Shown here: in pieces, positions 7,448 through 15,497 of the stretch
Numbering within the stretch: the first letter of the stretch is position 1
Layout: each line of letters begins with the position of its first letter
Source of the DNA: Candidatus Mesolinea sp.
Lineage (GTDB): Bacteria > Chloroflexota > Anaerolineae > Anaerolineales > Anaerolineaceae
Reading direction: 5' to 3'
Assembly: GCA_003445715.1 (NCBI GenBank)
Contig: DMCS01000093.1
Location: 1 to 21,201, forward strand
DNA length: 21,201 bases
The notes under the pieces: generated by a model
What the model saw: the letters and a program-made list of their open reading frames with translations, nothing else
The model's database searches: none
Told to the model about the DNA's origin: nothing
Made by a program: the position numbers and the translations under genes

Positions 7448-8428
7448 TTAACCCGCCAAACCGGGTAAATCGCCAAAAGTACGAGCAGAGCGGACGGCGT
7501 TTAGAATTGCCTCAGCAACTACTTTTGCAGCGTATGCTCCAACGAGGTTGAAATCCGCAGGTACCATACGCGTAGAGATCCCAAAAACTGTATCGCCATC
7601 GAACATCGTATGTGCCGGCCGCACGGTCATGGCAATGCCATCCTGCGCCATTTGTGCCAGCTTGTTGACCTCTTCCTTGGTCAGCTTGGCATTGGTTGCC
7701 ACCACGCCGATGATCGTATTTGCTCCAACAGAGGGGTTCTCTTGGATATGTTTGGCAAATTCTTCTCTTGCCAAGCTCTGCATAAAGTCCAAGGTGCTGG
7801 TAGGTTGATCCGTCTCTGGAGAGCGCAAGCCGGCAATTTGTTGCCCGTTTGCCGGGTCAAAGATATCCCCCAAAGCATTAACCACCATCAATGCGGCTAT
7901 GAATAAACCGGGCACGATCTCCATGCTGGCAGTACCAACCCCAGCTTTCATGGCATGTTCCAGTCCAAGCAGCTTGCCTACGGTGGCACCGGAACCAGCT
8001 CCTACGTTGCCAACCTCACAGAAATGCCCGGCATTCAAACAGGCGTTATAACCCATCGCAGCGTCCGGACGAGTGGCAGGTGTCGTCGCGCCCAAATCTA
8101 GGATGACAGCGGCTGGTACGATGGGTACCACACCGTTTTCAATCGGAAATCCACGCACTTTCTCCTCCAGGTAGCGCATCACGCCCCCGGCTGCATCCAA
8201 GCCGTAAGCCGAGCCGCCAGTAAGCAAGATTGCATCAATGTAGTTGACCATGTGCATGGGGCGGAGCAAGTCCGTTTCGCGCGTCCCTGGGGCGCCGCCG
8301 CGTTGGTCTACGCCGGCAATAGCTGGGTGTTCAAAAAGGATAACGGTACAACCGGAAAGACCACTGGGATGTTGGGCATGCCCAACCTGGATTCCCCCCA
8401 CATCTATAAGGGAATTTGTATTTTCCAT
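7448..8428 (-). CDS. P1-family (peptidase S58, DmpA/NylC-like) autoprocessing aminopeptidase or amidase
   Basis: 326 residues. N-terminal LIDVGGIQVGHAQHPSGLSGCTVILF, GGAPGTRETDLL and the LTGGSAYGLDAAGGVMRYLEE segment are hallmarks of the S58 family, whose members are Ntn-like hydrolases that cut themselves into alpha and beta chains. The expected cleavage site is ANTIIGVVATNAKLT: Asn237/Thr238, with Thr rather than the Ser of DmpA as new N-terminal nucleophile. This matches the Asn/Thr arrangement known for the nylon oligomer hydrolase NylC. Downstream, DGIAMTVRPAHTMFDGDTVFGIST is also typical. No signal peptide, so cytosolic. The ATG follows AAGGTGG. It heads the run that continues to coaX-coaBC. 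Natural substrates of most members are unknown; an amide or N-terminal peptide bond is likely. Confidence 0.9.
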   Translation of the reverse strand: MENTNSLIDVGGIQVGHAQHPSGLSGCTVILFEHPAIAGVDQRGGAPGTRETDLLRPMHMVNYIDAILLTGGSAYGLDAAGGVMRYLEEKVRGFPIENGVVPIVPAAVILDLGATTPATRPDAAMGYNACLNAGHFCEVGNVGAGSGATVGKLLGLEHAMKAGVGTASMEIVPGLFIAALMVVNALGDIFDPANGQQIAGLRSPETDQPTSTLDFMQSLAREEFAKHIQENPSVGANTIIGVVATNAKLTKEEVNKLAQMAQDGIAMTVRPAHTMFDGDTVFGISTRMVPADFNLVGAYAAKVVAEAILNAVRSARTFGDLPGLAG

Positions 8429-8460
8429 ATTCCACCTTTCAGTATTAAATACTTATAGTG

Positions 8461-8469
8461 AGTATAGCA
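8461..8469 (-). promoter_or_regulatory. Candidate extended -10 promoter of the peptidase-coaX-coaBC run
   Basis: The minus strand reads TGCTATACT, an extended -10 (TGn plus TATACT), 32 bases before the peptidase ATG. The 99-base gap to amylosucrase leaves room for a separate promoter. No convincing -35 is seen. Confidence 0.35.
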
Positions 8470-8527
8470 CGGTGATAACTTTTCGTTGGTCAGCATGATT
8501 AACACCTTCGATGACTACATCGCTTTT

Positions 8528-10477
8528 CTATCCGAAAACTGCGAAATCTAAAGGTGGAAGGATGAAGTCATCCTTAGGTGAAAGCGAGCTCTCACCAAAC
8601 AAGCGCTGCTTGCCGGGCAGGTTATTTTGCTCAATCACGCGAGCAGAGACCATTTGTTCTTGCTCGCTAAAGTTAGCAAATATAACTAACCTCGCAGAGT
8701 CTTGATATGCGCGGGAGAAGGCTAACACTGAAGGGTTGCCGCTTTCAATGGTTTCCAGTTCGCCGCCCGCTAACTCGGGGTGTGCTTTGCGGAAAGCAAT
8801 AATCGCTTGCATACGGGCGTAGACCCGTCCTTCGATTGTGTTTGGGTCGTGACGTTTGGCATAGCGTTCCCAATCGGCTTTGGGGCGGTGTACCCAGCGG
8901 CTATCGTCTTTGTGCGCTGGATTATCCAAATAGCTGTAGTCGTTGAGCGTTCCGATTTCATCCCCTAAATAGATCAGTGGGATGCCGCCCAAGGTCATAA
9001 TCATGTCATAGAGCAGAGCAATGCGTTTGATAGCCAGCTCGACCTCTTCGGGTCCTTCTTCGCGCAGCGCTTTTTCCAGCCCAGCCAGAGAGGCACATGT
9101 GCCCGAAATGCGGCAATCACCGGTCTTTGGGTTCTCTTGGAAGGGCAAGCCGCGGGCGAAACTGCCTGGGAAGCGCCCGCGATAAAACTCGTTGAGGAAT
9201 CTTCGGTGGTCACTACCGTTGATCCCTAAGCGGGCTGCGTCGCCATCATCAAAGGTCCAGCCGATATCATCATGGCAGCGTACGTAATTGACCCAAGATG
9301 TTGCTGGATTGAGATTAAAGCGTGTGGCTAAGGCTTGGTTCAGCAAGTCTACGTTGCGCGTAGCCAATGTATTCCACAGGAGCGCCATTACCAGTGGGTT
9401 ATAAGAAAGTTGGCATTCTTCGGGGGATATGTACTTCACGACTTCATCTGGATGGACAATAGCCTCCGATTTGAAGAGCATGGACGGTGCCACAATGCGG
9501 GTGAGGGCATTAAAACCCTGCAAAATCATGTGGGCTTCAGGCAGATTCTCACAGTTCGTGCCCAGTTCTTTCCAGATGAAAGCTACTGCGTCTAATCGGA
9601 ATATCTCCACACCTTGGTTAGCTAAGAAAAACATCTCCTCTGCCATGTGGTTGAAAACATCCGGGTTGGCATAGTCTAAGTCCCATTGATAGGAGTGGAA
9701 GGTTGTCCAGACCCAGGCTTTAAGGCTCTCAAACCAGGTGAAAGCGCCAGGGTGTTCATCGGGGAAAATCTCACGCAAGTTCTTTTCGTAAGCATCCGGA
9801 ATGGTGCGGTCAGGGTAAATGCCATACATGGCCTGATAGCGTCGTTCTCCGGCAATGGCGCGTTGTGCCCATTCGTGCTCGTTAGAAGTGTGGTTGATGA
9901 TCAAATCGAGGACCAGGCTAATGCCTTCTTTGCGTAAGGCTCGGCTCAATTCTGCCAACTGTTCCATCGTGCCGAGCGGCGGATGTACCTCACGGAAATT
10001 ACTAACCGCATAACCACCATCGTTTTCCTTTTCGGGCATCTTGAAAAGCGGCATCAGGTGCAGATAAGTGAGGCCTAATTCTTTAAAATAAGGGATCTTT
10101 TCGTGCATTTTAGTTAAATTGCCAGCAAAGAGATCCACATAACAAACGCCACCCACCATTTGATTGCTTTGGAACCACAGAGGGTTGATTTCCCGCTCGG
10201 CATCCATAGCGCGGAGGTCGGCAGGCCGCTCGAAAGCAGCTTTCGCCATGCTGATGAGCAGCATCTCCAGGTAATAAAAGAAATCATAATGGCGCGCGTA
10301 AAGGTGGTGATAAAGCCTGAAAAGCCTTGGGAAATGCTCACTCAGGCGCGCCTGGAAGACCTGCCACATCTGCGGATCAGCTTCAATTTCTGCTGAGAGT
10401 TTTTCTTCCAACCGCGGCAGCAGACGCTCCAAGCTCCAGTTGGCTTCCTGATTGATATCGAGCTCACCGTGGATCAT
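8528..10477 (-). CDS. Amylosucrase (GH13 subfamily 4 glucosyltransferase)
   Basis: Amylosucrase uses sucrose as glucosyl donor to extend an alpha-1,4-glucan and releases fructose. At 649 residues it matches the family (about 640). The helical N-terminal domain (about 1-95) ends in NPLWFQSNQMVGGVCYVDLFAGNL. The GH13 barrel shows NDGGYAVSNFREV (about 152-164), DLIINHTSNEH, and the catalytic triad in FRLDAVAF (nucleophile D296), FKSEAIV (acid/base E338) and CHDDIGWTF (D403). GTNCENLPEAH and DSRWVHRP are further family marks. The ATG follows GGAGG that lies inside the end of the fructokinase gene, two bases after its stop, so the two are tightly coupled. No signal peptide: it acts in the cytosol on imported sucrose. 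A sucrose hydrolase is the main alternative. Confidence 0.92.
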   Translation of the reverse strand: MIHGELDINQEANWSLERLLPRLEEKLSAEIEADPQMWQVFQARLSEHFPRLFRLYHHLYARHYDFFYYLEMLLISMAKAAFERPADLRAMDAEREINPLWFQSNQMVGGVCYVDLFAGNLTKMHEKIPYFKELGLTYLHLMPLFKMPEKENDGGYAVSNFREVHPPLGTMEQLAELSRALRKEGISLVLDLIINHTSNEHEWAQRAIAGERRYQAMYGIYPDRTIPDAYEKNLREIFPDEHPGAFTWFESLKAWVWTTFHSYQWDLDYANPDVFNHMAEEMFFLANQGVEIFRLDAVAFIWKELGTNCENLPEAHMILQGFNALTRIVAPSMLFKSEAIVHPDEVVKYISPEECQLSYNPLVMALLWNTLATRNVDLLNQALATRFNLNPATSWVNYVRCHDDIGWTFDDGDAARLGINGSDHRRFLNEFYRGRFPGSFARGLPFQENPKTGDCRISGTCASLAGLEKALREEGPEEVELAIKRIALLYDMIMTLGGIPLIYLGDEIGTLNDYSYLDNPAHKDDSRWVHRPKADWERYAKRHDPNTIEGRVYARMQAIIAFRKAHPELAGGELETIESGNPSVLAFSRAYQDSARLVIFANFSEQEQMVSARVIEQNNLPGKQRLFGESSLSPKDDFILPPLDFAVFG

Positions 10478-10479
10478 GC

Positions 10480-11385
10480 TTATGCCTCCTCCAAGGCTTG
10501 TTGGGCCAAGGCTACAGCTCCCGCAATCCCAGCTCGCCCTCCTAAGCCTGGCGGAACAATGTATCTTTCTATATGGTCTAAAATTTCTTCTGCTTGGATG
10601 TAATTGGCAAGTAAAGCCAAGGTTTCTGTGCGCACCATCGGCAATAAATGCGGCTGCTGCGGCACGCCGCCGCCTAATATAATCCGCTGAGGCGAAAATG
10701 CGCAGATAAAGCCTGCCATGGCGAGCGCGACGTAGTGTGCCTCCAGCTTCCAGGCAGGGTGGTCAGTAGGGAGCGTTTCAGCCCGTTGCCCCCAGCGCTT
10801 TTCCAGTGCCGGCCCGCTGGCAAGCCCTTCGAAGCAATCTCCATGGAAGGGGCATATCCCTGGGAAGGGATCCCGGACAGTGTCATGCGGCAGGAGCACA
10901 TGCCCCATTTCCGGGTGAATCAAGCCATGCAAAAGCTTCCCTTCGACCATTGCGCCACCGCCAATGCCAGTCCCGATGGTGAAATAGAGAAAAGTGGAGA
11001 GCCCTTGCGCTGCGCCCCAGCGCGCCTCACCCAAGGCGGCACCATTCACGTCGGTGTCGAAACCAATAGGCAGAGCGAGCGCTGCCCGCATCTGTCCGAC
11101 GACATCTGCGCCGGTCCAGCCGGGCTTGGGGGTTGCGAGGATGTGCCCATAAGTGGGGGAGGAAGGGGTTGGGTCGAGCGGTCCAAAGCAAGCGATACCC
11201 AAGCTACTCAGCTTGCCAAAGGTAGTGCTCTGCTCTTGGAAAAATTGAATTGCACGCCCCAATGTCTCATCTGGGGTGGTGGTCGGAAAGCGAGTTTCCA
11301 CCAATATCTGTCCATCAGCTGTGCCCACCGCACAAACAAATTTAGTGCCCCCACCTTCGATTGCTCCAAATAAACCATTCGTCAT
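10480..11385 (-). CDS. ROK-family fructokinase
   Basis: Phosphorylates fructose with ATP (EC 2.7.1.4). The sequence closely follows the pattern I know from Bacillus subtilis YdhR/GmuE-type fructokinases: GAIEGGGTKFVCAVG at the start, ATPKPGW (85-90), FDTDVNGAALGEARWG with catalytic Asp112, FTIGTGIGGGA, HPEMGH, and the zinc site His162, Cys178, His181 and Cys184 (ICPFHGDCFEGLASG). IVPPGLGGRAGIAG closes the domain. 301 residues, normal length. AAAGGG precedes the ATG at 11385. It sits between trehalose synthase and amylosucrase, with only two bases before the latter. Its context fits its chemistry: amylosucrase produces the fructose it consumes. A broader ROK hexokinase role cannot be excluded. 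Confidence 0.92.
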   Translation of the reverse strand: MTNGLFGAIEGGGTKFVCAVGTADGQILVETRFPTTTPDETLGRAIQFFQEQSTTFGKLSSLGIACFGPLDPTPSSPTYGHILATPKPGWTGADVVGQMRAALALPIGFDTDVNGAALGEARWGAAQGLSTFLYFTIGTGIGGGAMVEGKLLHGLIHPEMGHVLLPHDTVRDPFPGICPFHGDCFEGLASGPALEKRWGQRAETLPTDHPAWKLEAHYVALAMAGFICAFSPQRIILGGGVPQQPHLLPMVRTETLALLANYIQAEEILDHIERYIVPPGLGGRAGIAGAVALAQQALEEA

Positions 11386-11422
11386 AGCGTCACCCTTTGT
11401 TTTGGTAAGGATTTTTGATTAG

Positions 11423-13039
11423 TTATGAAGTTTGGCGCAGCCAAATAAACCGATAAGGTTCCAATTGGATATGTGCCTCGGTGAATTGTTGCCCCGTAAG
11501 GACGTCCTCGGCTCCCCAAAAATCCTCTGGCAAGCTCAGGTTGAGAGTCTGATCGGACAGATTGTTGATGATGAGCAGAGCTTCTTCATCCGTTGTGCGC
11601 CGGTAAGCTGCAATGGCATTGTTACCAGCGTCCTCCCAGTCGAACGTACCCCAGCCAAAGACGGGGTGCTGCTTGCGGATGGCGAGCAAATGCCGGATGC
11701 GACTGAGCAGCGAGTTGGGGTCTGCCCTTTGGGCAACCACATTGACTTGCGCATAGCCATAAATATCATCAGATATTACGGGCGCATAAAGCTTCTCTGG
11801 AGGAGCAGAAGAGAAACCAGCATTGAGGCTGGCGTCCCATTGCATCGGCGTGCGCACGCCATTGCGGTCCTCTAACCAGATATTATCGCCCATTCCGATC
11901 TCATCGCCATAGTACAAGAAGGGGGAGCCGCCCATGGTGAGCAGCAGCGAGTGCATCAGCAAAATCTTACGCTGATCATTATCCATCAGGGGAGCTAAAC
12001 GCCGGCGGATGCCCAGATTGAGGCGCATGCGCGGCTCTGGGGCATAATAATCCCACATCCACTGGCGCTCCTCAGGGGTGACCATCTCGAGGGTAAGCTC
12101 GTCGTGGCAGCGCAAAAAAGTGCCCCATTGGCACATCTCTGGCAGCGGCGGGGTGCGCGCCAAAATCTCCACGATTGGGGTACGATCAGCCTTGGCTAAA
12201 GCCATAAATAAACGCGGCATGAGCGGAAAGTGGAAGTTCATATGCATTTCATCGCCATCGCCAAAATACTGGATCACATCTTCTGGCCATTGGTTCGCTT
12301 CGGAGAGGAGCATGGTGCCTGGCGCATATGCATCCACAAAAGCACGCAGGCGCTTGAGAAAAGCGTGCGTTTCGGGCAAGTTTTCGCAATTGGTGCCCTC
12401 CCGCTCGAAAAGATAGGGGGGTGCATCCACACGAATACCATCAACACCCTGGTCGATCCAGAATTGGACCACGCGCAGCATTTCACGCTGCACCTCGGGG
12501 TTATCATAGTTTAAGTCGGGTTGATGCGAGAAAAAACGGTGCCAATAAAATTGTTTGCGCACGGGGTCAAAAGTCCAGTTGGACTTTTCGGTATCCAGGA
12601 AAATAATACGGGCTTCTTTATAGCGCTGGTCAGTGTCGCTCCAGACGTAATAGTCTTTATATTTCTCGTGCTCCGGATGGTTAGGGTCCCGTGAGGCTTG
12701 GAACCAAGGATGCTGGTCAGAGGTATGGTTAGGGACAAGCTCCACGATTATCCTGAGGTTGCGCGCGTGTGCCAGGCGGACAAGCTCGCGGAAGTCATCC
12801 ATGGTTCCATATTGCGGAAGGATTCCGTAGTAGTCGCTCACATCGTAGCCGTCATCGCGCAGAGGAGAAGGCGAGATCGGCAGCAGCCAGATGGCGTCTA
12901 TGCCGAGATCTTGCAGATAATCTAACTTCTCGGTAACGCCTTTTAGGTCTCCCCAACCATCTGCGTTCGTATCCTTGAATGCGCGTACATACAGTTCGTA
13001 AAAAATGGCGCTTTTGTACCAGAATTGCGATGGATTCAT
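11423..13039 (-). CDS. treS: Trehalose synthase, maltose alpha-D-glucosyltransferase (GH13 subfamily 16)
   Basis: Interconverts maltose and trehalose by intramolecular transglucosylation; family members also act slowly on sucrose. Family marks: FYELYVRAFKDTNADGWGDL at the N-terminus, LPISPSPLRDDGYDVSDYYGI, ELVPNHTSDQHPWF, EREGTNCENLPETH, GIRRRLAPLMDND, and RNGVRTPMQW. The GH13 triad is D205 (GIRVDAPPY), E247 (LLSEANQW) and D313 (RCHDELTLE). 538 residues, the size of single-domain TreS without a maltokinase fusion. AAAGG precedes the ATG at 13039. It follows the permease gene after a 118-base gap holding a hairpin, and precedes fructokinase by 37 bases. An oligo-1,6-glucosidase is less likely given the NCENLPETH and GVRTPMQW motifs. 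Confidence 0.92.
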   Translation of the reverse strand: MNPSQFWYKSAIFYELYVRAFKDTNADGWGDLKGVTEKLDYLQDLGIDAIWLLPISPSPLRDDGYDVSDYYGILPQYGTMDDFRELVRLAHARNLRIIVELVPNHTSDQHPWFQASRDPNHPEHEKYKDYYVWSDTDQRYKEARIIFLDTEKSNWTFDPVRKQFYWHRFFSHQPDLNYDNPEVQREMLRVVQFWIDQGVDGIRVDAPPYLFEREGTNCENLPETHAFLKRLRAFVDAYAPGTMLLSEANQWPEDVIQYFGDGDEMHMNFHFPLMPRLFMALAKADRTPIVEILARTPPLPEMCQWGTFLRCHDELTLEMVTPEERQWMWDYYAPEPRMRLNLGIRRRLAPLMDNDQRKILLMHSLLLTMGGSPFLYYGDEIGMGDNIWLEDRNGVRTPMQWDASLNAGFSSAPPEKLYAPVISDDIYGYAQVNVVAQRADPNSLLSRIRHLLAIRKQHPVFGWGTFDWEDAGNNAIAAYRRTTDEEALLIINNLSDQTLNLSLPEDFWGAEDVLTGQQFTEAHIQLEPYRFIWLRQTS

Positions 13040-13082
13040 TTCAAGCCTTTCTTATCACATCTTCATAGCAATGTTAGGGTCT

Positions 13083-13127
13083 GAAAAGCCGAACCCCGCT
13101 GCCTGGTGGCATGAAGTCCGGCTTTTC
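13083..13127 (-). terminator. Hairpin between permease and trehalose synthase genes (possible attenuator)
   Basis: GAAAAGCCG (13083-13091) and CGGCTTTTC (13119-13127) form an exact 9-bp stem; the minus-strand loop carries a small inner hairpin TGCC-ACCA-GGCA. The A-tract/T-tract shape resembles an intrinsic terminator, but only four U follow the GC core. Partial termination here would lower enzyme expression relative to the transporter. Confidence 0.5.
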
Positions 13128-13157
13128 TAAAGTGCTATCGTCGAAGTAGATAAAAAA

Positions 13158-14258
13158 TTAACCTTTAACCGAGCCTGCCATCAAGCCGCGCACAAAGTAT
13201 CTCTGCAATGCCAAGAAGACAATCAACGGCAAAATCATGCTGACGAACGCAGCAGCGGTCATCAGGTGCCAGTCTTGTCCTTTTTCGCCGACGAGCCGTG
13301 CAACAGCGATGGTGACGGTCTGATTCTTTTCGCCTAAGAAAACTAATGCAACCAGATAGTCATTCCACAGCCAAAGGAACTGGAAAATGGCAAAAGAAGC
13401 TAATGCTGGCACAGAAAGTGGCAGAATCAAGTTGGTGAAAATCGTGAAGTTAGATGCACCGTCGATATAGGCGGATTCGAGCAATTCGCGTGGGAGTGTA
13501 CTGATGTAATTAAACAACAGGTATGTAGCTAATGGCAAGCCGAAACCGGTGTGGGCAAGCCAGATGCCCAAGAATGTACCGTTCAAACCCAGGCTCACAT
13601 AGTCTTGTAAGATAGGGACAAGGGCAATCTGTAAGGGAACTACAAGCAAAGCCACAATGATGGTGAAAAATATATTGCGGCCCGGAAATTCCAGCCAGGC
13701 AAAACCAAAAGCGGCAAATGCAGCGATTAAGATAGGGATAATTGTCCCAGGGATGGAAACCGCTAAAGAATTGAGGAACGCTCCGCCCAGGTTATTGCCG
13801 ACACGGGTAATCGTATTGCCTTGAGCATCCTTATAAGTAATGGTCTTACCCGTCAAAACGTCTTTATAGTTTTCAAGGGTTAGTTTCGTTGCAAATCCAA
13901 CCCATTGGTTTTGGGAGATGACGAGAGTGCGGGTGCGTTTGTTACCATACCAGGTGGCTTTGGTGCCATCATCTAACTCGATGCCCCTTTGCCATTCTTC
14001 GAACATGGCCGTTTTTCCGCCATAGGTTATCGGCCCGTTAACATCTACATCTTCAGGTAAGACCACACGATCAATTTCTATGTCTTCTTTATGTGGGAAG
14101 ACGGTCCACCAGCCAGTTTTGAATATGTCTTCACTGGGTCGGAAAGATGTAATCAAAACCCCGATAACTGGAACCATCCAAATCACGCAAATTAAGATCA
14201 GGACGAAGTTTGTCCAAAAACTCTGGGTTCTCTTTGTTGTTTTCTGTCCCTTAGCCAT
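13158..14258 (-). CDS. Alpha-glucoside ABC transporter permease, MalG/AglG-like
   Basis: Inner-membrane subunit of a CUT1-type sugar importer. 366 residues; TM1 at about 16-36, then a large hydrophilic segment (about 40-158) before the remaining five helices. This segment is much longer than in MalG and resembles the extended loop of AglG-type permeases. The EAA loop, which contacts the ATPase, is RELLESAYIDGASNFTIFTNLILP (about 257-280). The ATG at 14258 directly abuts the TAA of the upstream permease, with AAAGGGG as ribosome binding site, so the two subunits are co-translated. Substrate by context: sucrose, trehalose or maltose. Confidence 0.92.
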   Translation of the reverse strand: MAKGQKTTKRTQSFWTNFVLILICVIWMVPVIGVLITSFRPSEDIFKTGWWTVFPHKEDIEIDRVVLPEDVDVNGPITYGGKTAMFEEWQRGIELDDGTKATWYGNKRTRTLVISQNQWVGFATKLTLENYKDVLTGKTITYKDAQGNTITRVGNNLGGAFLNSLAVSIPGTIIPILIAAFAAFGFAWLEFPGRNIFFTIIVALLVVPLQIALVPILQDYVSLGLNGTFLGIWLAHTGFGLPLATYLLFNYISTLPRELLESAYIDGASNFTIFTNLILPLSVPALASFAIFQFLWLWNDYLVALVFLGEKNQTVTIAVARLVGEKGQDWHLMTAAAFVSMILPLIVFLALQRYFVRGLMAGSVKG

Positions 14259-15401
14259 TTAGAACCCCTTTCTTTGCTCATTAAACGAACGGATGTTATT
14301 TACAATAACCGGAGTTACTAGCAATAGCAGCACAATTGCGATTGCTGAGGCTTTACCAGCGTCGTTATATGTGAAGCTTTGCAGGTAAAACTCATTAGCA
14401 ATCACATTCGTACCGTAGTTTCCTCCAGTCATCACCCGTACAATATCGAAGGTTTTAAGGCTGAAAATTACAATCGTGGTTGTAACCGTCAGGAGCGTAC
14501 CTTTGATATAAGGGATGATGATATTGAAAAACACTCTTGTTTCTGTAGCACCATCAATGCGGGCTGCTTCCAGTAATTCTGCTGGCACACCCTTGATGGC
14601 ACTTGAAAGTATTACCATGGCATAACCGGTTTGTAGCCAAATCATTATCACGATTAGGAAAAAGTTGTTCCAAGGAGCAATATTTAGCCATGGTTGTGGC
14701 GTTCCTCCTAAAGCAGAAACAATGGCGTTTAAAAGACCAATTTCCTGAATTCCAACGCCGGTGCCTTTATAGGTGTAAACAAATTTCCAGATGACGCCGG
14801 CACCCACAAAGGAGATAGCCATTGGCGTGAAGATAATCGATTTATAAACCACCTCCGCTTTAGTGCGGTCAGCCAGAAAAGCAATCAGCAAACCTAAACC
14901 AACGCTGAAACTGGTGCCAAAAACCATCCACAAGGCATTATTCCGGAAGGTTTCCAACATGCGCGGGTTAGTGAAGGCATAGACATAATTATCCAGACCA
15001 ACCCATTGCGTACCAAGTGCATTGCGAAAACTGGCTATAAGCGAGCGTACAACTGGAATAGCCAAGAACCATCCCATGACAGCAATCGCTGGACCGACAA
15101 ACACGAAAGGTTGCAGAGTCCGAGCAGCCTTAGCGGGCAACTTCATCACCAGCCAGTCGGTTACCAGATAAAGTAGCGCAACTCCACCGACGCCCCAAAC
15201 AATAGCGACGATCACCTGGAAAATCTGGGGAGCATTGGCTTCGGTCAAAAAAAGATATCCCTGCCACAAAACGATAAATGTTACAGCAGGTACCAAAATA
15301 GAAACAAGGATTTTTCCTAGAGTAGATCCAAACCAGTTAACAATCTTAGCAAACAGATTATTGTTATTTGGAGAAGGAGTGTTAGCTTGGGCTAAATTCA
15401 T
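14259..15401 (-). CDS. Alpha-glucoside ABC transporter permease, MalF/AglF-like
   Basis: Second transmembrane subunit of the importer. The ATG at 15401 is chosen because AGGAGG lies 5 bases upstream; a frame extension to 15443 has no such signal. 380 residues with about eight predicted helices, two of them N-terminal extras (about 31-53 and 61-83) as in MalF-type proteins. The EAA loop is ELLEAARIDGATETRVFFNIIIP (about 275-297). It pairs with the AglG-like permease encoded immediately after it. No ATPase gene is present in the cluster. The gene lies 96 bases after the binding-protein gene, with a hairpin in the gap. Confidence 0.93.
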   Translation of the reverse strand: MNLAQANTPSPNNNNLFAKIVNWFGSTLGKILVSILVPAVTFIVLWQGYLFLTEANAPQIFQVIVAIVWGVGGVALLYLVTDWLVMKLPAKAARTLQPFVFVGPAIAVMGWFLAIPVVRSLIASFRNALGTQWVGLDNYVYAFTNPRMLETFRNNALWMVFGTSFSVGLGLLIAFLADRTKAEVVYKSIIFTPMAISFVGAGVIWKFVYTYKGTGVGIQEIGLLNAIVSALGGTPQPWLNIAPWNNFFLIVIMIWLQTGYAMVILSSAIKGVPAELLEAARIDGATETRVFFNIIIPYIKGTLLTVTTTIVIFSLKTFDIVRVMTGGNYGTNVIANEFYLQSFTYNDAGKASAIAIVLLLLVTPVIVNNIRSFNEQRKGF

Positions 15402-15434
15402 AAGTGCCTCCTTAAGCCGTACGAATAAGGGGTT

Positions 15435-15466
15435 GGAGAGCAAGCTATCTTGGCAGCCTGCTCTCC
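15435..15466 (-). promoter_or_regulatory. Intercistronic hairpin after the binding-protein gene
   Basis: GGAGAGCA (15435-15442) and TGCTCTCC (15459-15466) form an exact 8-bp stem, which four inner pairs (one G-U) can extend to 12 bp. There is no U-tract after it on the minus strand, so it is not a normal terminator. By analogy with malE-malF, it may protect the 3' end of the binding-protein mRNA and raise its level over the permeases. Confidence 0.5.
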
Positions 15467-15497
15467 TTTGGGTTAATTCACCCTATCTACACAAGGT

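Noticed and set aside
10735..11373. Long plus-strand open frame (212 codons) opposite the fructokinase gene
   Set aside because: It is the antisense shadow of a clear ROK kinase, with no family motif and no promoter.
11423..13039. Oligo-1,6-glucosidase or sucrose phosphorylase as identity of the second GH13 enzyme
   Set aside because: GTNCENLPETH, GIRRRLAPLMDND and RNGVRTPMQW are characteristic of trehalose synthase.
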